From the NCBI RefSeq assembly GCF_034092415.1, contig NZ_CP139304.1:1-64000 (forward strand): 64,000 nucleotides of DNA, read 5' to 3'. Numbering within the stretch: the first letter of the stretch is position 1; the number at the start of each line of letters is the position of its first letter. The position numbers and the translations under genes are program-made. Source of the stretch: Prochlorococcus sp. MIT 1341 (GTDB lineage Bacteria > Cyanobacteriota > Cyanobacteriia > PCC-6307 > Cyanobiaceae). Shown here one piece after another: positions 9,170-15,599 of this stretch. The notes under the pieces were generated by a model, which saw only the letters and a list, made by a program, of their open reading frames with translations, was not told the origin of the DNA and did not search any database.

Positions 9170-9892
9170 GACTATTAGAGGATCAACCTTATTAACATAG
9201 CACTAAGTTTATTAGTGGCAACTATTTTTCTCTGAAAAATGAAAGGAATAGTAGTTTTAAAAATCTGATTCACCTCGTTCTTTACCCATGAGCTGAGAGG
9301 GTGAATAAGGAATATGCATTGCTTTAATAGAGTTGTTTTCCTTGTCACTAAAAAACCTAGGATTTAGTCCAGGGGTTTGCTTAGGTAATTAAGTTCTTTG
9401 TGGATTATTTTTTCAAGCTTTAAGAGGAACTCTTTGATGATGATTGTCATCGATACCTTTAGGAAGAACTCTGGCGTGCTTTTAACCAAGCTTCTCCTCA
9501 AAGTTATCTTCTGCGTTGAGGAGAAGTAAAGCTCCCTATCCCATCTCAATTAATAGATTGCTACCCCTTGAATTATTGCCGGAAGAATTAGCTTTTTTCT
9601 AGCTTTTCAAAAGCAATAAGGCCAGTTGCTACAAGGTTCTAACCCCTCGACCTCAGAAGGAATTTATGGAAGGCGTTAGTTAATATGGTTCTCACTATTC
9701 TTCGTTATGCAGAAATTTACATGGCCGTTTCTATCTTAGACCTGCTTAATTTTTCAATTTCAATTCCTGGCTTAGTAAGTTCTGCAATTTAGTAAGCGGT
9801 GTCAGTCAGGGCTCCAGAGGCCATAGCAATTCATACTGGATATGTGCCATCATTTGTGCATTAATCTCTTGAAGATTTCATCTTTAGCTGTT
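9170..9892. other. 723-base gene-poor stretch with several inverted repeats
   Basis: No recognisable gene is present. I see a dyad at 9201-9217 (CACTAA/TTAGTG), a longer imperfect stem at 9268-9306 (ATTCACCTC with GAGGGTGAAT, one bulge), and a strong hairpin at 9491-9526. Short open frames include minus 9364-9549 (61 codons, TTG start, no good ribosome binding site) and plus 9685-9792 (35 codons, ATG, hydrophobic). The region could encode small RNAs, as picocyanobacterial intergenic regions of this size often do, but sequence alone does not show it. Confidence 0.4.
9491..9526. repeat. perfect 11-bp inverted repeat (hairpin)
   Basis: CTTCTCCTCAA at 9491-9501 is the exact reverse complement of TTGAGGAGAAG at 9516-9526, separated by 14 bases. 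There is no U-tract on either side, so it is not a classic intrinsic terminator. It may be part of a structured RNA or a protein-binding dyad. Confidence 0.55.
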
Positions 9893-10162
9893 ATGGATAA
9901 ATTTGTTCTTTGGGGTACTTACTGCGAAAATGCTCTTGAAAAGCGAACTCCTTTTCGAGAGGAACACCTTGATCGGCTTGGCAAGCTTAAGCATGAAGGC
10001 ACTCTTGTCACATTAGGGCCAACTAAATGTAGTAGTTATGTTTTTGGAATATTTGAAGCTTCTACAATAGATAGAGTTAGAGAGATTCTTGAAGAGGATA
10101 TTTACTGGAAAGAAGGAATTTGGACTTCATTAGAGGTTTATCCCTGGGTCCAGGCATTCTGA
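9893..10162 (+). CDS. YciI-like family protein
   Basis: About 89 residues from the ATG at 9893 match the small YciI-like fold family: a start strand KFVLWGTYCENA, an EEHLDRLGKLKHEGTLVTLGPT segment with the conserved histidine and glycines, and a closing YWKEGIWTSLEVYPW. The frame extends left to an ATG at 9842, but those 17 residues are not family-like. Family members are ferredoxin-like domains, some with hydrolase activity; the function here is unknown. The 3' end overlaps the 3' end of the opposite cytochrome gene by 25 bases. Confidence 0.8.
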   Translation: MDKFVLWGTYCENALEKRTPFREEHLDRLGKLKHEGTLVTLGPTKCSSYVFGIFEASTIDRVREILEEDIYWKEGIWTSLEVYPWVQAF

Positions 10163-10539
10163 GCTTCGTCCCATATCCATTTTGCTACTAGCTGTACCCC
10201 ATCCTCACCCAAGTCTTCTTCGTAGCCTGACATTATTCCAATACCTTCCCTTGTGATCTTGGCTATAGCTTCAGGGCTATCTATACCTCTACGTTTTAAA
10301 GCAGATATTTTTAATGTTCGACTCCTCCTAATGATATTACCTCCATTTATGTGGCAGCCTGCGCAATAGTTTTGGAAAAGTAGCTTTCCGGATTTCTCTG
10401 TGACTGCAGAAGTCTTATTAGGGACCAAAAAAATGATTGTGATTAGAACCAGTAAACTAGTGAGAAAAAGTAGTTTTTTTTGAAAAAAGTGATGGATGAA
10501 ATTGAAGCTTCTATGGAAAATGCTGTTAACAATCTTCAT
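10138..10539 (-). CDS. c6-type cytochrome (PetJ-like), lumenal
   Basis: This 133-residue preprotein has a long basic and hydrophobic N-terminus (membrane or signal segment about residues 22-45, likely cleavage near SAV) and one class I cytochrome c domain. The haem motif is CAGCH at residues 59-63 and the likely sixth ligand is Met103 in GIMSGYEEDL. The layout TLKISALKRRG ... AIAKITREG ... WIWDEAQNAW follows cytochrome c6. It differs from classic c6 in its charged insertions, so it may be a c6B/c6C-like paralogue instead of the main plastocyanin substitute. Its 3' end overlaps the YciI-like gene. Confidence 0.85.
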   Translation of the reverse strand: MKIVNSIFHRSFNFIHHFFQKKLLFLTSLLVLITIIFLVPNKTSAVTEKSGKLLFQNYCAGCHINGGNIIRRSRTLKISALKRRGIDSPEAIAKITREGIGIMSGYEEDLGEDGVQLVAKWIWDEAQNAWTQG

Positions 10540-10556
10540 TTTGACAATAATTTTGG

Positions 10557-10694
10557 ATGATTGTGTTTGTAGCCCAAAGCATGATCGGAGGATCCTTTAA
10601 ACGTATATATCCCTTTACCTTAGCCCTGGCTCAAATTTGGAAGCCAGATGATTTGTTGGTTTTAGCAAAGGTTTTGCAGGATGTCTTTTGTTAG
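10557..10694 (+). CDS. possible small protein of 45 residues
   Basis: An ATG at 10557 opens 45 codons to TAG 10692-10694. The peptide contains SMIGGSFKRIYPFTLALAQ and ends VLAKVLQDVFC, and reads like a real protein: mixed hydrophobic and charged residues, no low-complexity run. It stops 3 bases before the end of the opposite ORF at 10698, a tight convergent arrangement typical of this genome. No ribosome binding site is evident and I do not recognise the family. Confidence 0.35.
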   Translation: MIVFVAQSMIGGSFKRIYPFTLALAQIWKPDDLLVLAKVLQDVFC

Positions 10695-10697
10695 CCT

Positions 10698-10886
10698 TCA
10701 GACTTCTGAGGGGTATTCACAGCAAAGTTTTTCTAAGCTAAAGATTTGTTGCGTGATGTTTTTTGTTGTCTTTTTTGAAAGATTTTTCATCTGCCAAGAA
10801 TTCAAAGCAAGCCGATATATTAATCCACTATCACTTTGTAGGTAATAAGAGGCCCTATGACGTGATAGATGTGCTGATTTAAACAA
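10698..10886 (-). CDS. small protein of 62 residues, function unknown
   Basis: A TTG at 10886 is preceded by GGAG with 7 bases of spacing, a good ribosome binding site. The peptide starts MFKSAHLSRHRASYYLQ, has an aromatic central part (LIYRLALNSWQMKNLSKKT) and ends in a Cys-Cys pair (EKLCCEYPSEV). It seems a soluble basic protein. I do not recognise a named family. It is convergent with the tiny ORF at 10557-10694. Confidence 0.5.
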   Translation of the reverse strand: MFKSAHLSRHRASYYLQSDSGLIYRLALNSWQMKNLSKKTTKNITQQIFSLEKLCCEYPSEV

Positions 10887-11266
10887 TTAGATGCTCCATT
10901 GCTAAAAATGTCTTGTTAGCTTTCGTTTTTGGATTAGAAGTGAATTCTGATCCTGTCAGGGGACTTTCTTTAAGCCTATCTGGCTCATCTAAACAAACCT
11001 TCTGAGATGAACAGGCTTCTTTTTTGATCTAATTAATGCTTGAAAAAGGGCGAAAAGATTTCTGTGATAGGAAATTTTATGTTCTTTTTTAGGCGACAAT
11101 AACGTCTAAGTTAACTTGGCTTCTTTAAGGAAATCTACTTTTATTTTGCCTATGCTTCTTCCCTTGTTCGATTTAAGGATTGACCCGTTTCTTTTTTGAC
11201 TTTTTGAAAAATGATGCTAACTAATCAAATAGACTCTCAGCACTAATATCGGATCCTTGATAGCTC
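10887..11266. other. 380-base stretch without a supported gene
   Basis: Both strands are broken by frequent stops and the longest start-bearing frames are under 20 codons. I see no tRNA and no strong hairpin. It may hold the promoter of the minus-strand ORF ending at 10698, or a small RNA. Confidence 0.4.
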
Positions 11267-11587
11267 TTAGCCCTCATAATCATCTTTGATCTCTTGGAGG
11301 ATTAGATCTAGCTGGCCAAAAGGGTCATCATCTTGTTGGCTTTCTAGAACAGGGATTGCTTCTTTTTCGTTTTCCCATATGGATTCAATTTCACAAAGCC
11401 TGGCGGCAACTTTGGGTAGGCCACCTAGAAGGTATTCCCGCTCAAGCACCTCTAATAAAGCTGGCATTCTTGTGGAAATGGCTTGCAGTTTCTTACTTAG
11501 ATCGGCTTGAGTTTTTCCATGTAGCTTTAACCAATCCTTAATTAGGGATGCCAACTCTTCGTTGATTTCGTTAGACCAATTAGTCAT
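11267..11587 (-). CDS. conserved hypothetical protein, helical, possible XRE-like N-terminus
   Basis: The 106-residue acidic protein is predicted almost all-helical. The segment ASLIKDWLKLHGKTQADLSKKLQAIS resembles the first helices of an XRE-type helix-turn-helix (K-TQ-DL-K-L pattern), but the second half (VLEREYLLGGLPKVAARLCEIESIW, acidic tail DDDPFGQLD) is not a standard domain. I believe homologues exist in marine picocyanobacteria, from memory only. A DNA-binding role is speculative. Spaced palindromes lie 128-151 bases upstream of its start. Confidence 0.65.
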   Translation of the reverse strand: MTNWSNEINEELASLIKDWLKLHGKTQADLSKKLQAISTRMPALLEVLEREYLLGGLPKVAARLCEIESIWENEKEAIPVLESQQDDDPFGQLDLILQEIKDDYEG

Positions 11588-11958
11588 TAGCAGTTTTAAG
11601 GCAGCCAGGTGTTTAGTTCTGCTTCAGTGGTGATTATTGGGTGTTAGATGGTTGCAGCAAGCTGCTTTTAAAGCTGTTAGCACCTTTAGATTATAACTAA
11701 GAACAACGTCAGGAATCTAATCTGAGATTAGATCTAATAAATTAACACTTCAGATCATGGAGCATTGCGGAAGCCTTTGGAACTTTATTGAAGGAAGGCT
11801 TAGCTTAAAGATAATTTTTAAAGGAGGCTCTAGGTTGGAGATTTTAAGATTTCTAGACACTTTTGATGCATAAGAATTTCATGCTTGCATATCGTGAGGG
11901 AATTCTTGTTGTGTTGACTTTTTATAATACGGTTTAAAGAGGAAGCCCTAGATCGGTT
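11588..11958. other. 371-base intergenic stretch with palindromes and one tiny ORF
   Basis: The stretch lies between the helical protein gene and the end of the sigma factor gene. It contains the overlapping palindromes at 11715-11738. A plus-strand ATG at 11757 opens a 38-codon frame to TAA 11871-11873 (peptide begins MEHCGSLWNFIEGRLSLK) without a clear ribosome binding site; I rate it unlikely but not excluded. Nothing else is evident. Confidence 0.4.
11715..11738. promoter_or_regulatory. overlapping palindromes, possible operator
   Basis: ATCTAATCT (11715-11723) and AGATTAGAT (11725-11733) form a perfect 9-bp dyad around one base. A second perfect 12-bp palindrome, ATTAGATCTAAT, overlaps it at 11727-11738. 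The heptamer ATCTAAT thus appears three times in alternating orientation, as expected for cooperative binding of a dimeric regulator. The palindromes lie upstream of the minus-strand gene ending at 11267. Confidence 0.4.
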
Positions 11959-12885
11959 CTATACGGTTGTTTCGATGAGCCCGCTTTGCATACCAGTTTT
12001 TCTAAGTTTTCGAAGAGCACGTTGAACAACCTGACGACAGTATTCACGGCTGCAGTTCATATGCCTAGCAACCTCGGCTAGTGTTCGCCATTCGTTGCTA
12101 CCATCTAATCCAAACCTCAGTGTCAAAATAGTTCTTTCTTTTGGAGTTAAGTTTGAGTTATCTAGTAAGGTCCAAACCGAATCACTTCTTTCTGCTAGCT
12201 CAGCAATCTCCATTGGAGGAGTTTGTTCACTTGGAAGAATATCTACTAGTTCTGAGGGGTCTGCTTTTGACTTGACTACTCCTTGAAGACTTACTGTGAC
12301 GCTTCTTAATTCACAACCGAGCAGTTCTTCTACTTCTGAAAGGGGTATTCGCATGAATTCTGCGAGTTGAGCTGAGGTAGGGGCTTGGCCATTACGTTGC
12401 ATTAGACGCGATTTAGCAGCTCTAAGTTTTGTAAGCTTTTCATTTACATTTACAGGAATTCGGATTGCTCTACTTTGTGTTGAGAGAGCTCGGTTTAATC
12501 CTTGTCTAATCCACCAATATGCATAGGTTGAAAAGCGGTGACCTCGAGTTGGATCATATTTCTCAACTGCTCTAGTGAGTCCAATTGTTCCTTCTTGAAT
12601 GAGATCCAGAAGCTCAAGGCCTTTCCCTTGGTAGCGTTTGGCGAGATTGACCACGAGTCGTAAGTTCGCAGTAATCATATGCTTTTTAGCTCGTTCCCCT
12701 AGCCGAATAGTTCTTTTTTCTGCGTCATTGAATTGACATGCAGGTCCTTGCCCACCGGCCAAATGACAGCGATCAGTTATTTCAACCATCGCTTGGACTT
12801 TCCTTCCCATAGTCAGCTCTTGCTCTGGGGTTAGAAGTTGGTGGCGACCAATTTCGCTGAGATATGCACTTAAGGAACTAAGCAT
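11959..12885 (-). CDS. group 2 (type II) RNA polymerase sigma-70 factor
   Basis: The 308-residue protein begins directly with region 1.2 (LSAYLSEIGRHQLLTPEQE), lacks region 1.1, and carries region 2 (NLRLVVNLAKRYQGKGLELLDLIQEGTIGL, YAYWWIRQGLNRAL), region 3 and region 4 with its helix-turn-helix (TLAEVARHMNCSREYCRQV). This is the layout of cyanobacterial group 2 sigma factors, which respond to light, circadian or nutrient signals. A GGAG ribosome binding site lies about 8 bases before the ATG. Which SigB-SigE orthologue it is cannot be settled without alignment. Confidence 0.93.
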   Translation of the reverse strand: MLSSLSAYLSEIGRHQLLTPEQELTMGRKVQAMVEITDRCHLAGGQGPACQFNDAEKRTIRLGERAKKHMITANLRLVVNLAKRYQGKGLELLDLIQEGTIGLTRAVEKYDPTRGHRFSTYAYWWIRQGLNRALSTQSRAIRIPVNVNEKLTKLRAAKSRLMQRNGQAPTSAQLAEFMRIPLSEVEELLGCELRSVTVSLQGVVKSKADPSELVDILPSEQTPPMEIAELAERSDSVWTLLDNSNLTPKERTILTLRFGLDGSNEWRTLAEVARHMNCSREYCRQVVQRALRKLRKTGMQSGLIETTV

Positions 12886-13091
12886 TAGTAACTCCTCTCT
12901 TTATTGAACTTAGACCTAAAAGGTTTACTTATTTGACACGTAATAAAGAGTTCGGAATTCATATTTTGTACCTTATTTAAGTTTCCTTAAGGTTTGGACT
13001 GTTTAGTTAGTTTGCTTAGTCATATATTTCTAGGGTTGAGCGCATAATTATCTTTATCTTAGCTAGTCTTTTTATAGCTTTTTCTGTTCAA

Positions 13092-13577
13092 GTGTTTTTA
13101 GGAACGACTTTATACCCTGAGATCTTTAAAAGTGCTGGCGTGGCATATGTTCATTACTTAAGCTTCATGATCTGCTTTGGTGCTTTGGTTCTTGAGCGGA
13201 AGTTGCTCAAGGTTGATCCAAGCCGTTTTGAAGCAATTTCTATGGTTGTTATTGATGTCATTTATGGGTTGGCTGCTTTATTACTTTTAGGAAGCGGAGT
13301 CCTTCGAGTTTTATATTTTGGTCAGGGAAGCCTTTTCTATACGACGAATCCTCTTTTTTGGTGGAAGGTAGGAGTTTTCCTTTTTGTTGGAGCATTATCT
13401 CTTTATCCAACAATTACATATATTTTATGGGCGATTCCACTTAGCAGAGGGGAGTTGCCTCGAGTCTCAGTAAACCTTGTAAAACGTCTTGGCTGGGCAA
13501 TAAACATTGAACTTTTTGGTTTTGCGTTAATCCCCTTAATGGCGACCTTAATGGCTCGTGGTGTTGGACTTCAATAA
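13092..13577 (+). CDS. DUF2214 family membrane protein
   Basis: The protein has four predicted transmembrane segments and the DUF2214 features: an early conserved His in VAYVHYLSFMICFGALVLE, a central FFGQG-like LYFGQGSLFYTTNPLFWWKV, and a C-terminal hydrophobic helix. The first usable start is GTG at 13092. The frame stays open upstream and would encode a hydrophobic segment (IIIFILASLFIAFSVQ) but has no ATG, GTG or TTG there, so the true N-terminus is uncertain. Function unknown. Confidence 0.75.
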   Translation: MFLGTTLYPEIFKSAGVAYVHYLSFMICFGALVLERKLLKVDPSRFEAISMVVIDVIYGLAALLLLGSGVLRVLYFGQGSLFYTTNPLFWWKVGVFLFVGALSLYPTITYILWAIPLSRGELPRVSVNLVKRLGWAINIELFGFALIPLMATLMARGVGLQ

Positions 13578-13663
13578 ATTACTGGATTTTTATAGTAGTT
13601 TTTAAGATCATGATTTTCTTGGCTAGTAATTCTTCATAGCTTGTGGATGTGTGATAACAGAAT

Positions 13664-14332
13664 TTATTGCCGTCTAGGTGCATTTCTTCTTGTCGCAAGA
13701 ACATTTAAAACGTCTCTCCAGTTAACTCCATGAAGGGCTAGTGCGACTTGGATATGGAAAATCAAATCAGCAGCTTCTTTGGATATTTCATTCACATCAT
13801 TGTCCTTACATGCCATTACAAACTCCGCCGATTCCTCGCCAATCTTTTTTAGCGTCATGTTGTCTCCACCTTTCAATAACTTGTTGGTATAGCTACCTTC
13901 TTCAGGGTTGCTAACTCTGTTCTGAATTACTTGAAAAAGTTCAGTACAGGTATCTGTTGGGGGTAAAAGAGAGGTTGATACTTTGTTTCCATCATTTAAA
14001 GAGTCTAAAAAGAAGCAGCTTCGGGCTCCAGTGTGGCAAGCTCCTGAGCCAATTTGTTTAATGCTTAGAAGCAATACATCAGCATCACAATCATGCCGCA
14101 TGCCTTTGAGGATTTGCCTGTTCCCGCTTGTTTTTCCTTTGTGCCAAAGTTCTTGTCTAGAACGACTCCAGTAATGAACCTCACCAGTCTGAATAGTTAG
14201 CTCTATAGAAGCCTTGTTCATCCATGCAACCATCAAAACGGCACCATCAAGCCAATCCTGAGCGATGGCGGGTATTAATCCGTTTTCGTTAAAACGAAGT
14301 TGGTTGATGAAATTAGTTTTCATGGCAGTCAT
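13664..14332 (-). CDS. hisIE: bifunctional phosphoribosyl-AMP cyclohydrolase / phosphoribosyl-ATP pyrophosphatase
   Basis: HisIE carries out steps two and three of histidine synthesis. The N-terminal HisI half (to about residue 115) shows WMNKASIELTIQTGEVHYWSRSRQELWHKG, DCDADVLLL with its metal ligands, and the cysteine motif GACHTGARSCFF. The C-terminal HisE half shows LLKGGDNMTLKKIGEESAE and the helix EISKEAADLIFHI. Length 222 is normal for the fused form. It is divergent from the QueD-like gene. Confidence 0.95.
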   Translation of the reverse strand: MTAMKTNFINQLRFNENGLIPAIAQDWLDGAVLMVAWMNKASIELTIQTGEVHYWSRSRQELWHKGKTSGNRQILKGMRHDCDADVLLLSIKQIGSGACHTGARSCFFLDSLNDGNKVSTSLLPPTDTCTELFQVIQNRVSNPEEGSYTNKLLKGGDNMTLKKIGEESAEFVMACKDNDVNEISKEAADLIFHIQVALALHGVNWRDVLNVLATRRNAPRRQ

Positions 14333-14395
14333 TGCTTTTCATACTAGGGAAGACTTTGTTTTTGGACCTTTTTAACTATTTCTAATCTCCTTTTG

Positions 14396-14884
14396 ATGCC
14401 TAACTCTCCTATTGGTTATACCTGCAGCAAACACTTTGCCGAATATCCATGTACGCATCGACAATGGCGTCATCCTGGGCATTGTCGTTTTGTCCATGGA
14501 TACAGTAGGGCTTTTACTTTGTGGTTTGCGGCTCAAGCTCTTGATGAATTTGGTTTCGTGGTTGATTTTTCTAGCCTGAAGCCTTTAGAGCAAAAGTTGC
14601 GACAACAATTTGACCATACTTTCTTGGTGAATTCTGATGATCCTTTGCTAGAAGATTGGCGAAGATTGGCTGAAAAGGGGGCTTTGGATCTCCGTGTAAT
14701 GAATAATGTAGGGATGGAGGCTACTGCCAAGCTGGTTTGGCAATGGGCAAACGAATTTTTGTTAAGTAAAGATTTAGGTAGAACTTGCTGTTGGAAAGTT
14801 GAGGCTAGTGAGAATGACTCTAATGCAGCCTTTTTTAATGAAATACCTCTTTGGTTTAAGACACCTAAGATTTCAGAGAAATAG
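14396..14884 (+). CDS. 6-pyruvoyl-tetrahydropterin synthase / QueD family protein
   Basis: The protein shows the family zinc site: one His in SKHFAEYPCTHRQWRHPGHC and the HGYS motif (FVHGYSRAF), and the strand-loop VVDFSSLKPLEQKLRQQFDHTFLV with the catalytic DH pair. Such enzymes act on dihydroneopterin triphosphate, in bacteria usually as 6-carboxy-tetrahydropterin synthase of queuosine synthesis. It is longer (about 162 residues) than E. coli QueD (about 120) because of an insertion before the C-terminus. A TTG at 14393 precedes the ATG; I use the ATG. Confidence 0.85.
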   Translation: MPNSPIGYTCSKHFAEYPCTHRQWRHPGHCRFVHGYSRAFTLWFAAQALDEFGFVVDFSSLKPLEQKLRQQFDHTFLVNSDDPLLEDWRRLAEKGALDLRVMNNVGMEATAKLVWQWANEFLLSKDLGRTCCWKVEASENDSNAAFFNEIPLWFKTPKISEK

Positions 14885-14972
14885 GTTAGTGATTAAATAG
14901 CTATTGTGATTCTCTAGCACTATCAGTTATTTGGTGGTGTTTTGTTGCTAATTCAATTGTCCATTTGCGAAG

Positions 14973-15596
14973 ATGTATTACATGCAAGGATCTTTAGACA
15001 AGACAACCCCCACGATTGCCCAACCTTTGTTAGGTGCACTGGCATTGGTTTTTCTTTCTGTCTTTTTGATGTCGCCTGTTTATGCGCACCACCCTTTTGA
15101 GGGGCAGACAGCGTCTTTTAACTTCTTGCAAGGATTGATTAGTGGTTTAGCTCACCCTGTCCTGGGGGTTGATCATTGCCTCTTCTTGCTTTCAATAGGT
15201 TTTGCGGGCTTTTCTTCGACAAGAAAAACAATAATTTTGCTTTTAGGAACTGCTTTATTTGGATCATTATTAGGCCTCGGTTTGCCTCAAATTCCGGGTA
15301 CGGAAATATTAATGGCCTTAAGCCTTGTTGTGTCTGCATTTGTTGCTATGGGACGACTTTCTCTTGGCGTCATGTTTCCTCTTTTATTTGCACATGGATA
15401 TGTCCTTTCTGGTGTGATGGTGGGTGTAGAGCCAACGCCTTTATTGGCTTATTTTATTGGCTTATTTTCGAGTGAATTTCTTGTTGTTTCAGTAGGAATG
15501 TTTTTCCTTAGGTATTTAGCAGATAGGAAGAATCTTATAGCTGGAATCCTTATCGGCGTAGGTTTTGCTTTGACTTATGGACTTATTGTCGTTTAA
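14973..15596 (+). CDS. HupE/UreJ family membrane protein
   Basis: The 207-residue protein has an N-terminal signal or first membrane helix, then the HupE hallmark GLAHPVLGVDHCLFLLSIG with its histidines and aspartate, and five further hydrophobic helices. HupE proteins are nickel (or cobalt) permeases; in picocyanobacteria without hydrogenase, nickel would serve urease and Ni-superoxide dismutase. A second in-frame ATG at 14982 is also possible. Its stop is 3 bases from the end of the opposite clpB gene. Confidence 0.85.
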   Translation: MYYMQGSLDKTTPTIAQPLLGALALVFLSVFLMSPVYAHHPFEGQTASFNFLQGLISGLAHPVLGVDHCLFLLSIGFAGFSSTRKTIILLLGTALFGSLLGLGLPQIPGTEILMALSLVVSAFVAMGRLSLGVMFPLLFAHGYVLSGVMVGVEPTPLLAYFIGLFSSEFLVVSVGMFFLRYLADRKNLIAGILIGVGFALTYGLIVV

Positions 15597-15599
15597 TTT

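Noticed and set aside
9285-9320. CTGAGA followed by GGGTGAAT, reminiscent of a TPP riboswitch core
   Set aside because: The other conserved TPP elements (ACCTGAT, the GG-TAAT-CC helix) are absent and no thiamine gene follows.
9364-9549. 61-codon minus-strand ORF
   Set aside because: TTG start without a usable ribosome binding site, overlaps the strong hairpin at 9491-9526 and shows no recognisable sequence.
9798-9863. 21-codon GTG frame before the YciI-like gene
   Set aside because: Too short and without a ribosome binding site.
11905-11935. TTGACT and TATAAT near each other as a promoter
   Set aside because: The spacing is only 3 bases, far below the 16-18 needed.
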